This document shows positions 1 through 9,711 of a stretch of 64,000 nt of DNA, one piece after another (within the stretch, counting starts at the first letter, position 1; the number at the start of each line of letters is the position of its first letter). The translations under genes and the position numbers were made by a program. The notes under the pieces were generated by a model, which had not been told where the DNA came from, made no database searches, and saw nothing but the letters and a program-made list of their open reading frames with translations. The stretch is from assembly GCA_029255685.2 (NCBI GenBank), contig CM055315.2:75421681-75485680 (forward strand), in the 5' to 3' direction. This DNA comes from Silene conica. Its lineage: Eukaryota; Streptophyta; Magnoliopsida; Caryophyllales; Caryophyllaceae.

Positions 1-982
1 AAAAACTGTCGTGCAACCCCATTCCCCACTGTCCCCCTCCCCCGCGCGCCGCCGACCTCCCCTTCCCTACCGTCCAGACTATGATTTCCGTTCAATAACT
101 GGTGCGTTATGTTATTCGTCTCTTGCTCTTTACTTGATAGAGTTGGTGAAATTAATGGACTTATTTTTCTAGAAGTCAATTGAGCATTAATCACTAGCAA
201 TGCACTAATTCTAATGACGGCTCCCTCAACTCTTTTCAATTGAGCATTACAATGACGGCCAAAATCTAGTCTAGGAGTCAACTTTTCGAATTTTCCGGTA
301 TATACCAGCAACGCACAATAAATCATTGAATTGTCAAACTCCGTCATTAATTATTGAACATCCTACCAATCTAATACTATTTTGACATAATTCAATCCAA
401 ATAACAATCGAAAAAAGAAGAATAGGGAAGAAAATGAACAAAATAAAAAACGATTTTAATAAACCCTAATTTAATAGTCTAAATCAATTTTTTAATTTCA
501 TACTACTATAATTCATAAAGGTAGAGAAAACTATTACCTATCGATACGAGAACTAGCATCCATAGTTGTGGGACAGATTTGAAAAATTTGATTAATTTTG
601 TGAGGGAGAGAATTAAAGAGAGTTTTTAGGCAAAGGGTATAGAATGGAAGAAAAATTAAAAAATATATAAATGAGTAAAACTTGTACATGAATAAGCAAT
701 TACGTTGATAGGATGAATTGATATCTATAGATATTCATATGATGAATTATTCTCATGAAATAATTCTTAATTAAAATAAAAATTGACTATAATATGTACC
801 ACGTGTCACTAAAACAGAGTTGTCTGAAGATCAGAACATTAAAAAAAATTATCACAGACACTCGAGCACTAAATTCAAAAATTCCTTTTGAAATTTTAAT
901 TGCGTCGTCCTAAATTCCAAAACTTTAGACAAAAACAAGGATAACCCATAAGTCCCACAATAGATTCGGAGATATTGAGTGT
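1..982. other. AT-rich flank, no gene seen
   Basis: The first 60 bases are C-rich and the rest is AT-rich. I see no convincing exon, repeat terminus or coding frame here. Confidence 0.5.
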
Positions 983-1195
983 CACAAATTCTTATTTGCA
1001 ACGGCACTATCCGTCGCAAGATTGTGACGGATACCGTTTACTCTCACAAAATATCCACTTTTTCTCTCTCTGCAACACTATTCATGTGGTCTCCTTTCTC
1101 CACTAACTCATTTTCTATCCATTTTACCTCATAAAATATCCGTCACAAATGGTGACCCGTCACAAATGGTGACCCGTCGCAAGCAAGACTTACTA
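983..1195 (+). mobile_element. Mutator-type MITE, copy 1
   Basis: The left end reads CACAAATTCTTATTTGCAAC and the right end is the imperfect inverse, ending GACTTACTA (about 22-bp imperfect terminal inverted repeats). Flanks are ATTGAGTGT and ATTGAGTCC, a 9-bp target duplication with two changes. This copy is longer than its relatives because a short block around GGTGACCCGTCACAAAT is repeated near the right end. Relatives lie at 1464, 2460, 6617 and 12479, with a shorter one at 11862. Confidence 0.8.
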
Positions 1196-1268
1196 ATTGA
1201 GTCCGAGGAATGCACCCCCCTTTTACTTTCAAACGGGTTAATGGTCGTTTTCAGGAGAATTGTTTTAA

Positions 1269-2415
1269 GAGTTTTTTTGCTTTTTACCACCTATTGAGTT
1301 CCAAATTTTACAAATTACCACCTATTAAGTCCATTTTTGCTAATAACCACCTAATTTTTTGCGTTTTACCACCTAATTTGCTGTATGTTGACGAGTTTTC
1401 TTATTTATCGTCTCGGGTACATTTTATCGACTCTCTATTTTTAATAATGACCAAACTACTCAACACAAATTCTTATTTGCAACGGCACTATCCGTCGCAA
1501 GTTTGTGACGGATACCGTTTCCTCTCACAAAATACCCACTTTTTCTCTTTCTCCAACACTATTCTTGTGGTCCCCTTTCTCCACTAACTCATTTTGTATC
1601 CATTTTATCTCATAAATATCCGTCACAAATAACGACCCGTCGCAAGCAAGACTTACGAACTACTCAATTATTCCCCAAATTGAATCCATCCTTATTCTTG
1701 AACCCTAGAAATTGGGCATTTTTTTCACATTCAAGCAAGATAATTTTGTGATGATCGCACCCAACATCTCTTGTAGACTATATTCAGCCTAAGGTTCTTT
1801 TGGTATTAGCTGTTACCTATTCAATTTTGTTTCTCGTGTTAGCGATTATTTTCTCCTGATTTGAGTTTTTGGGCATACTACTTGAATCTTGTGAATAAAT
1901 TTCAATGACCAAGTATTACGTTAATTCATACTACTTGAATCCTGTGGAACTTTCTGGTAGATTCCGAATTGGGGAGTGCTTGGATTGATCGGCAGTTTAA
2001 CTGTTTTTTTGTTGAACAATTCATGCAGTCTGTTTTTTTGTTGAACAATTCATGCAGGAACACCAAACACCATACAATTGTATCTTAAAGTTTTGTGCAG
2101 AGAGAGTTTTTCGGGTTATTCGTCATTCTTGGTATAAGTTATTTGTAGAGAGTAAGTTTTTCGGGTTATGTTGTATTATGTATGGGCAGGGGAATATAGA
2201 CTAGCTATATAATATTTGGTAAAGGGTAGTTTGGTCATTGTTAATGATAGAGAGTCGATAAAATGTATCCGAGATGATAAATAAGAAAACCCCTCAACAT
2301 AATGACAATTAGGTGGTAAAACGCAAAAAAATAGGTAGTTATTAGTAAAAATGGACTCAATAGGTGGTAATTTGTAAAACTTATGACTCACTAGGTGGTA
2401 AAAAGCAAAAAACTC
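1269..2415. mobile_element. Mutator-like element with ~190-bp terminal inverted repeats
   Basis: Sequence 1269-1460 recurs in inverse orientation at about 2226-2415. Both ends begin GAGTTTTTTTGC or its near match and contain repeated ACCACCTA blocks. The element is flanked by an exact 9-bp duplication TTGTTTTAA (1260-1268 and 2416-2424). Long inverted repeats plus 9-bp duplications are diagnostic of the Mutator superfamily. No transposase frame is visible, so it is non-autonomous. It contains a nested MITE at 1464-1658. The open frames over its ends are only translations of the inverted repeats. Confidence 0.85.
1464..1658 (+). mobile_element. Mutator-type MITE, copy 2 (nested)
   Basis: This is a 195-bp copy of the same family as 983-1195, flanked by an exact 9-bp duplication ACTACTCAA (1455-1463 and 1659-1667). 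It sits inside the Mutator-like element at 1269-2415, so it inserted later. Confidence 0.88.
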
Positions 2416-2459
2416 TTGTTTTAAATGTAGTGATGTTTTAAATGTAGTATATAACAATA

Positions 2460-2647
2460 CACAAATTCTCATTTGTGACGGCGGTAAGTTTGTGACGGAT
2501 ACCGTTTTCTCTCACAAAATACCCACTTTTTTCTCTCTCTCCGTCATTATTCATGTGGCCTCATTTCTCCACTAACTCATTTTGTATTCATTTTATCTCA
2601 TAAGATATCTGTCACAAATGGTGACCCGTCATAAGCAAGACCTACTA
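2460..2647 (+). mobile_element. Mutator-type MITE, copy 3
   Basis: The 188-bp element begins CACAAATTCTC and ends GACCTACTA, with exact 9-bp duplications ATAACAATA (2451-2459 and 2648-2656). It lies 35 bp from the right end of the larger Mutator-like element. Confidence 0.88.
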
Positions 2648-3044
2648 ATAACAATAAATATTCATATCGAATCGATAACAGAAGGGACCATGTTATTGTA
2701 GCAAGGTCCAAATAACACCGTCCTATCCTATCAAAACAATAATACTAGTGAACTTGTGAGTATAATAGTAACCAAAGTGGAATTTGAATTGAATTTCTCA
2801 ATTTCATTTTGTGGCATTTATATGGCTTGTGACCACTTTATATGATAATTAAAAGGATTAATTAATAAGAATATTCTAAATCATATGTTTAAAATACTCA
2901 AAATTCTATTTTAATCACCAATATAACTAACTATTACAGGGGCGACTTGGGCCAGGTTCAGGCTGAGCAAAGGAACTGGGCCTCAAAAATCTGTTTTAAC
3001 AGTATAAATACAATAAAATCTATAATTCTATCAACAACACAAAG

Positions 3045-3175
3045 AAGTGTAGTGGTTCTAATTTTGCATATTACCTAAGGGGTCTGAGTTCGACTCCCAC
3101 AATAAAAAATTTCATCCATTTTATTATTGCACGGGGCGTCGGGGCCTCCGACTCATTTGAGATTCCCCTGCTAAC
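3045..3175 (+). mobile_element. Degenerate tRNA-derived SINE-like sequence
   Basis: A TAGTGGTTCT A-box-like motif is followed about 40 nt later by GAGTTCGACTCCC, close to the RNA polymerase III B box. A GC-rich body follows. No target duplication could be delimited. The surrounding stretch 2657-3713 is otherwise AT-rich with no gene seen. Confidence 0.35.
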
Positions 3176-3713
3176 TAATGCCCTCGTTCGCTTTTATTAT
3201 AATATATAACCTGCTAGCTAGTAAGTAAGTGAACAAAAATTTCCAACCCTTCTTTAACCCGTTTTTCTCTTTTTCTTTTTTTACTTCTTTGTTAATCTAT
3301 TCACCTAATCACACCATTAAAACATGCTAGAATAAGTTAACAAAACAACAAATTCTATTCAAAGCAAATGAGGGCATTAGTTGGTTATATTGGTAGTTAA
3401 AATAAAGTTTAGAATATTTTGAGCAGTTTACTCATAATTTGGACTATTTCTATCAATTAATCCTAATTAAAAAAAATACTACTTCTATATGTACTAATAT
3501 AGACTCGTATAATCGTATTATAGCGGATAGCCGTAGGTGGCATTTGAGAGAAAAAGAAATATACATAGAATGTATTATTCCAAATTTTATTCTATTTTTG
3601 AGAGTGAGTATTTTTTTTAGCTTATTACCTCTAACGTTATTTGTTTTTGAACATATGTGTATTTTTTCTGAGTTTATTAAAGTTTATAACTTACATTTTT
3701 ATTTATTTTTCCG

Positions 3714-3929
3714 TCAAAACCAAAATTTAACTAAGTTTATATGTAATGTTTTTGATTTTTTTTTTTTTTTGTAACGAGGGAACCCACAACCGCTACCTCC
3801 CCGACCAGGTCGTGGCGCTGCTGCTGCTTTTGATTCTATAGGGACACGCCGCTTAGACCCCATCACTCTTCGGCCTGTCGTACGGCCCATTAAAGTCATA
3901 ATATCATCTTCACTGTAAGACATCTGCAT
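3714..3929 (-). other. GC-rich retroposed fragment with poly(A) on the minus strand
   Basis: A GC-rich island of about 150 bp in AT-rich DNA has a frame open on the minus strand, running directly into a poly(A) run (poly(T) at 3758-3770 on the plus strand). The end, a GGTTCCCTCGTTAC-like sequence before poly(A), looks like the 3' end of a LINE or SINE. A retroposed transcript is an alternative. I do not recognise the peptide and do not propose a gene. Confidence 0.25.
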
Positions 3930-4118
3930 TTACGAGATTAGAACGTTAAATTAATAAAATTAAACAAATTTTCATAAAAAACTAACATAATAAAAAAATA
4001 AAATCAAAATTACACAAAATTATCTGCATTTACGAGATTAGAACGTTACATAAATAAAATTAAACAAATTTTCATAAAAAACTAAATTACTACAAAATAA
4101 AATCAAAATTACACAAAA
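3922..4118. repeat. Two-copy tandem duplication, ~100 bp unit
   Basis: The unit starting ATCTGCATTTACGAGATTAG at 3922 repeats at 4022 with a few substitutions. The rest, to 4288, is AT-rich with shorter echoes of the unit (repeated CTACC and TTAAATACAAAA). Confidence 0.8.
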
Positions 4119-4288
4119 TTAACAACTTAAATAATATTAACTACCCATTTAAATACAAAAATAACAATTTTTTATACAATTAAATATAAACTACCGATTT
4201 AAATACAAAATTAACAACTTCTAATGAAAAAATAATAACTTTTAACTATTAAAATTGAAAATATACGGTTAAAACGAAAAAAAATCCG

Positions 4289-4575
4289 AACCATGGAGGG
4301 ACATGTAGATTTCACGTTCCAACCATGTAGGGACATGCAGATTTCACGTCCAAACCATGGATGGACATGAAATCCACACGTCCATAGCCTTTGAAGCCGT
4401 GAAAACCTCACGTCCAACCCCACCATGGACGTGGGTTTCACACGTCCTAGCCCACCATGGACGTTCATCCCCCACATCCTCACCCCACTTGGACGTTCAA
4501 CCCACACGTCCCTCACCATGAGGGATGTCCGTGTTCCCCGCCCCCCAAGACCCGACGTGAGTCGTGCACGTCCTA
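4289..4575. repeat. Degenerate minisatellite, ~35-bp unit
   Basis: About eight units built on ACCATGGACGTG and CACACGTCC follow one another with substitutions and small indels, making a GC-rich patch. Long frames on both strands here are products of the repeat. Confidence 0.75.
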
Positions 4576-4653
4576 CCCCCTTCCTCAATCGGATTTTCTA
4601 TCCTTTTCGATTCATTCAATCTATGCAACAATACTAACAACAATAACAATAAC

Positions 4654-5317
4654 CAGTGGCGTATGCAGGATTTTGACATAGGGTGGGCACAAATTTTTTC
4701 TCGACAAAATTTTTCTTTAATTTATAACGCAATTTTTTGTTTTCAATTTTGTTCTAGAATATTATGGTTTAATGTTTAAAATGAAACGAAAAAAAAATCT
4801 CAATGGATGTTTTTAACCTTACAGAATAAAATATTTAATATATTATTAAGAATAACAATATTTATTGATACAAATGTTTCAATCTCAGTAACCACAATAT
4901 ACTGTTTCAGTTTCTTCAAGTTATGAGCAACTTAATTTCCACTAATATTGTCTTATTTTTGTGGCGAATTTTATAAAACAATAATTTGACAAGTATGTTT
5001 AATAATGATATAATAAATTTTAATAATCAAATGAACAATCAACAGTAATGGTCTAGTGGTTAACTAGTTAGTTTTGTACCTTGAAGTTCAAGGATTGATC
5101 CTCTCAACAAGCAATTTTTAAGAAGGCCCAAAAATAGTTTTCTGAATAAAAATGTCATTAGTAAGATTCAAACCTAAGTCTCCTTTGCAATATGACAATA
5201 CTCTACCACTTGGGCTACAAAGTTATTTTGATATTTATTGATACTTATATACAATTAGTTTCTGAAACCCGGGGGAGGGCACGTGCCCACCCTTTCCCTC
5301 CCCCAGATCCGCCCCTG
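4654..5317. mobile_element. hAT-type non-autonomous transposon
   Basis: The left end CAGTGGCGTATGCAGG and the right end CCAGATCCGCCCCTG form an imperfect inverted repeat, and both continue to a GGGTGGGCAC/GTGCCCACCC block. Flanks are the same octamer ACAATAAC (4646-4653 and 5318-5325), as expected for hAT 8-bp duplications, although the flank is an AAC-rich repeat. Inside, 5044-5105 carries a tRNA-like A-box/B-box arrangement, probably a SINE head. No transposase is present. Confidence 0.75.
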
Positions 5318-5640
5318 ACAATAACAACTAACAAGAACAACAACAACAAACAATAACACAAATTCAATAGTAAAATTGAAAAAATAACAAAAACAACAAA
5401 AACAACCAATAAATTACTAACCTAATTAACAATAACAACAACAACAACAACAACAACAACAAAATACAAGTCTAATTAAAACTAAAACTATAACTAAATT
5501 AATTTAAAAAAACAACTACCCTTGGTGGTGGGTGGTTCGGTCGTGCTTGGTGGCGGTGGTGCTGGTCCTCGGCGGTGGTTTAGGTGGTGGTCGGAGTAGT
5601 GGTGGTGGTGGTGTCGTGGGTGGGGGAGGGTTTAGAGAGT
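5318..5640. repeat. AAC-rich and GGT-rich simple sequence
   Basis: Runs of AAC/AACAAT occupy 5318-5462, and a GGTGGT-rich stretch occupies about 5521-5632. Confidence 0.8.
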
Positions 5641-5834
5641 AGTAACGAGTTTTGAGTTTGGGAGGGGTTTTGGAGGTAAAGGGTAGAAATGTCTTTTTTT
5701 TTTTTTTTTTTTATTTCGTCGACGATTTGTTCTAAAATAATATACAAGCTGAGCGCAACTACGAGTTGAGCAAAAATAATTGAGCAAAGATGTACTAAAA
5801 TGTTAATCTTTTAGTATATAAGTTGAGCGAAAAT

Positions 5835-5909
5835 GATGTTAATCCAATGGTAACTGACTGCAGCCCCCGAAAAGCCCGGAGGATTAAACCCCTCGTCAAC
5901 CAAAAAAAA
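5835..5909 (+). mobile_element. Internally deleted SINE copy
   Basis: The head GTTAATCCAATGGTAACTG and the tail AAACCCCTCGTCAACC plus an A-run match the two ends of the SINE at 59367-59564 (minus strand), with most of the body missing. Stretch 5641-5834 and 5910-6261 hold nothing recognisable beyond an (AT)n run at 6139-6158. Confidence 0.5.
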
Positions 5910-6261
5910 AGTTGTAAAAATGGGCGAGCATTATCACTTTATATTCTAATAAAGTGATATTTTCACTATCCAATCAAAACAAAGATAGTAGGGAGTGGTG
6001 ACTAGTGACTGGATAATTGTTTCAATGCAAACTTGATTGGAATTTCTCGATTTTTTTTCTTTCGCGTTATCATTGAAATATAGGTCTCTCCGTCTCTATC
6101 GTGACGGATATACACATTACAAGTTTGCGACACAGGTTATATATATATATATATATATCCACTTGTCTAGATAAGACAAAGATAAGAGTACATAGAAAAC
6201 CACAAGTAATTTATCTTTATCTCTCTAAATGAGTTTTATTTGACCTGTCATAAGTTTGTTA

Positions 6262-6520
6262 CTTCCTCCATTCCAATCAATTCTATACATTTCACTTTTT
6301 CGACACTATTCATAAATTGAATGAATTTTCGACACAACTTTTAATATATAACATAAAAATAGTCATGTGAGATCTTGTTTAAATTGTCTTACCGAGTACA
6401 TTGTGATTATCAAAGTTTTATAATTTTTATCTTTATGTAACTAAAGATATTAACAAAAGAAAACGGATATTGGCAAACGTGAATAAAGCAAATGTATAGA
6501 ATTGATTGGAATGGAGGAAG
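6262..6520. mobile_element. Stowaway-like (Tc1/mariner) MITE
   Basis: Near-perfect inverted repeats of about 30 bp begin CTTCCTCCATTCCAATCAAT and end with the inverse. Both sides are flanked by TA (6260-6261, 6521-6522). The 259-bp element is non-coding. Confidence 0.85.
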
Positions 6521-6616
6521 TAGTATATTGCCGTCGCATATGTGAATTTGTGATCATTGAAGAAATGACTCGAAGTTTAACGGCATAGTTTCAGCCTCTC
6601 GGACGCCTTACAAAAT

Positions 6617-6811
6617 CCCAAATTCTTATTTGCAACGGCACTATCCGTCGCAAGCTTGTGACGGATACCGTTTTCTCTCACAAAATACCCACTTTTTCTC
6701 TCTCTCCAACACTATTCCTGTGGTCCCCTTTCTCCACTAACTCATTTTATATCCATTTTATCTCACAACATATCCGTCACAAATGGTGACGCGTCGCAAG
6801 CAAGACTTACT
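6617..6811 (+). mobile_element. Mutator-type MITE, copy 4
   Basis: A 195-bp copy of the family at 983 and elsewhere. Flanks TTACAAAAT and ATACAAAAT share 8 of 9 bases. The first two bases of the left end are changed (CCCAAATTC). Confidence 0.82.
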
Positions 6812-7368
6812 ATACAAAATTGCTTTTAATGAGATTTAGTGAATTCTTTGAATATTTATCTGATTTTAACCATTAAACCGTACCCTTACGCGCAATAATG
6901 CAATTATTCACACTTAACAATTACATTAATTACATTAATTACATTTATTAACAATTACAATATGTAATCTCCCGATAAGCTAATCATAGATCCGATGTAT
7001 TAGCACCAGTTTTTTAGTTTCTGGACATTATACTATAAAGTTTTTAAGTTTAATTTTAAAAATTATGGGTTATACCGGTAGAGTTTCTAATATAGGTTCA
7101 TTTCTTAAAACATTAAACTAAAAAAAAACAATAAAATTCAAAAAAACTACATACGAACTAAACTAAATTTGAGTTTTAACGGAAAAAAAATAAAATTCAA
7201 CTTATAAACTCTAATATGCTTAGAAAAAATAAAAATATGCTAAAAAAGTAAATAAAGTTCAAGGTAATAAGCTCGAAAAAAATAAATATATTTTTCAAAA
7301 ATAAGTAAAATTTGAGGTAATATATCCGAGGTATGTGACTGTTGCCAAAAAACAATTACATTAATTTA

Positions 7369-7520
7369 ATCCTTCCATACCGTCTCGGTCATTTGTTTAT
7401 CTGTTCTATTTTTGAGTATCGCTTATTTATTTACCTTTTTATTTTAAAAATAATACACTTTTATTTAATAATTCGATAATCTATCTAAAATCAAAGGTAA
7501 ACAAATGAGCGGAACGTAAG
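7369..7520. mobile_element. Degenerate Stowaway-like MITE
   Basis: The left end contains CGTCTCGGTCATTTGTTTATC and the right end GGTAAACAAATGAGCGGAACG, the imperfect inverse. Termini are eroded. Stretch 6812-7368 is AT-rich with no other feature. Confidence 0.4.
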
Positions 7521-7550
7521 ATAATCCTCCTCTGACGCCTTTGTGTAGTT

Positions 7551-7558
7551 TATAAATA
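7551..7558 (+). promoter_or_regulatory. TATA box of the first cysteine synthase gene (predicted)
   Basis: TATAAATA is a good plant TATA consensus. It lies about 30 bp before a CA-rich start region and about 75 bp before a GT splice donor at 7627, which gives a plausible 5' untranslated exon. The link to the coding exon at 9712 is inferred, not shown. Confidence 0.5.
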
Positions 7559-7582
7559 GCAGCAGATAAGTCCTTGGTTCCC

Positions 7583-7626
7583 CATGCATTGAGCATACTC
7601 ACTGAATTCCAACCACATTACCAAAG
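7583..7626 (+). other. Predicted 5' untranslated exon of the first synthase
   Basis: The stretch downstream of the TATA box ends CCAAAG|GTATAT, a splice donor. The matching acceptor would be TTGCAG just before the coding exon, giving a roughly 2-kb leader intron (7627 to about 9691). The second synthase has an equivalent TTGCAG acceptor 22 bp before its ATG, so a split leader looks ancestral to both. Confidence 0.4.
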
Positions 7627-8370
7627 GTATATCCTTCCTTTCAATCTTTTTCCTTTTCTCGAATTCTGCATTTAGGTTTTTAATGCGTATCCTAAAACAC
7701 GTGTTAATAAACCTATTATCGCCATGTGATAATATTTTTAAAATCTAAGACGGATACTCCGTTTCTTTACATTGCATTTGTTCTAAAGTTAGTATAGGTT
7801 TGCATGATATGCATGGTTTACTAATATCCTTGAGTCCTCAACCTAGTCACAAGCTTTTAACTTAATGCGAGAAAAATGTTTCCGTTTTAAATAAAAAATT
7901 ACTCGTACCATCAAATGATAAAAAAAGTTATACGGAGTAACTAAAATTGTCACGTTTTAACAATATAATTATCTGGTTGGTAACTGTTTGGAAATGTTCA
8001 TATTTTATTATAAAATGTTACATTTTATCCGTTTTGAACTTAAGATGAATAACACCCGTCTAAAACGAGACTCACTGATAGTTGACGTTTACTCTCATTT
8101 CAAACGGCTTTAACTTAATACGAGAAAAAATTCCCCACTTTATAATAATAAGATTACTCTACCATCAAATGATAACAAAGTTATACAGAGTAACTAAAAT
8201 TGTCACGTTCTAACAATATAATCATTTGGTTGGTAAGAAATGTTCATATTTTCGGATAGCACGCGCCTAAAACGAGACTTGCTCATAGTTAAGGTTTACT
8301 CTCATTACAAGCGGTTGTAACTTAATATGAGAAAAACGTCTTCATTTTATAATAAAAAGTTAGTGGTAAG

Positions 8371-9028
8371 TAGGGATGGTAGTGGGTCGGGTACCCAACT
8401 CAAACCCTTAGGGTCGGACCTTAATGGGTCGGGTATGGGTCTGAATTTTTGAGACCCACTCGGGTATGAGTCGGGTATGGATCTTATATAAAAACTTCGG
8501 GTCGGGTCCGGGTCTTGGTCTTGGGACCCTACCCGACCCTTAGACCCTTAAATTTATTAAAAAAAAAAAAAAAAAAGTAAAACAAAAAACACACATACGA
8601 ACGTCAATAACCCAAATAATAGACACAAACAGATGACTCTTATTAGTTATCATTAATATACTATACGCATATCCAAATAATCATTAGGAATAACGAAGAA
8701 ATTGATGAAAATGATGAGTTTGGGTACCCTAAATGATATAATTTAGGGTCGGGTACGGGTAATGATCCAAATAACCAAGATTTTGTAATACTTTAATCAA
8801 AACTTTTTAATTTAATTCAAATCTTGGTACATTTTATTGAATGACTCGTTAAGAAAAATTGGACCCTAGGGTAGACCCTACCCAGACCCATACCCATTAG
8901 GGTCGGGTATGGGTCCATTAATTTCAGACCCTTTAGGGTCTGGGTCGGGTATGGGTCTAAGATTTTTGACTGCAGGTCGGATCGGGTCTTGCCGGACCCT
9001 ACCCAGACCCTACCCATTGCCATCCCTA
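8371..9028. mobile_element. hAT-type MITE with exact 8-bp duplication
   Basis: The ends are TAGGGATGGTAGTGGGTCGG and the inverse of TAGGGATGGCAATGGGTAGG. The body is rich in GGGTCGGGTA/TACCCGACCC, so it folds back. Flanking octamers GTGGTAAG (8363-8370 and 9029-9036) are identical. The 658-bp element has no transposase. A minus-strand frame at 8817-9023 is a by-product of the repeat. Confidence 0.9.
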
Positions 9029-9093
9029 GTGGTAAGTGGTACCGATAAAATAGTTATAGGGAGTTACTAAAATTGTCATGTTTCAACAACATA

Positions 9094-9604
9094 CTAGTTT
9101 TAATCTCGTGCAAATAATGCACGGGTGACTTAAATCCGTGCAAAAAAATATTGGTGATTATATTAACTTTCTATAAAAATATTATTGATTACGAATTTTC
9201 CGGTAATTATTGTTGTTTTTGAGTAATTTTTTTATTTGGGAAAAATATGTTTAAAATGATTTCGGCATTTGAGATTTTTTAAAACATGGTTAGAATAAAA
9301 TAAAATAACTTGATAATAATTGACTCAAAAATAACTCAAACATGAAATAACCCGGTTCAATCAAATAATGTACTCCGTAATATTTTGTAATATCCAGGTT
9401 GTAATTTTTTTTATATTATATTAGTAATATCATATAAAACATTTTAACTTTTTCAGTGAATTTTTTTGATTATAATTTAAGTAGTTACAAAACATTAAAA
9501 AAAAAAAGAAAATGTGATGGAACATGGGGGACCTACAGAATAGGCTATTTTTTCAACTCTAAAATCAACTACCAATAAAAAACCTTTATTTTCTACTCAA
9601 AGGA
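9094..9604 (-). mobile_element. Small Helitron, empty site confirmed by a neighbouring repeat
   Basis: On the minus strand the 3' end shows a hairpin (CGTGCA...TGCACG arms), then ATTAAAA, then CTAG next to a T. The 5' end is TC next to an A. The element interrupts the third tandem-repeat unit exactly between A and T. Joining the flanks gives the same spacing as the uninterrupted units at 7855 and 8105. No target duplication exists, as expected for Helitrons. At 511 bp it is non-autonomous. Confidence 0.75.
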
Positions 9605-9711
9605 TTCATCTGGTTGGTAGCTTTTTATCCTGAAATGTTCACATTTTATCGTAAAATGGTCATGTTTTATCCGTCTAAAAGGAGACTTGCAGAAGAGCTT
9701 GAACAGCATAC

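Larger units (their letters stand above)
7855..9696. repeat. Three-unit tandem repeat (~240 bp) in the leader intron
   Basis: Units at about 7855-8100 and 8105-8325 share ACTTAATRCGAGAAAA, ATCAAATGATAA, AAAATTGTCACGTT and TCTGGTTGGTAA blocks. A third unit is broken into 8325-8370, 9037-9093 and 9605-9696 by two transposon insertions. The undisturbed units serve as empty-site references for both insertions. Confidence 0.75.

Noticed and set aside
1210..1587. 125-residue open frame
   Set aside because: It crosses the flank, the Mutator-like arm and a nested MITE; its minus-strand twin at 2176-2472 is the same arm.
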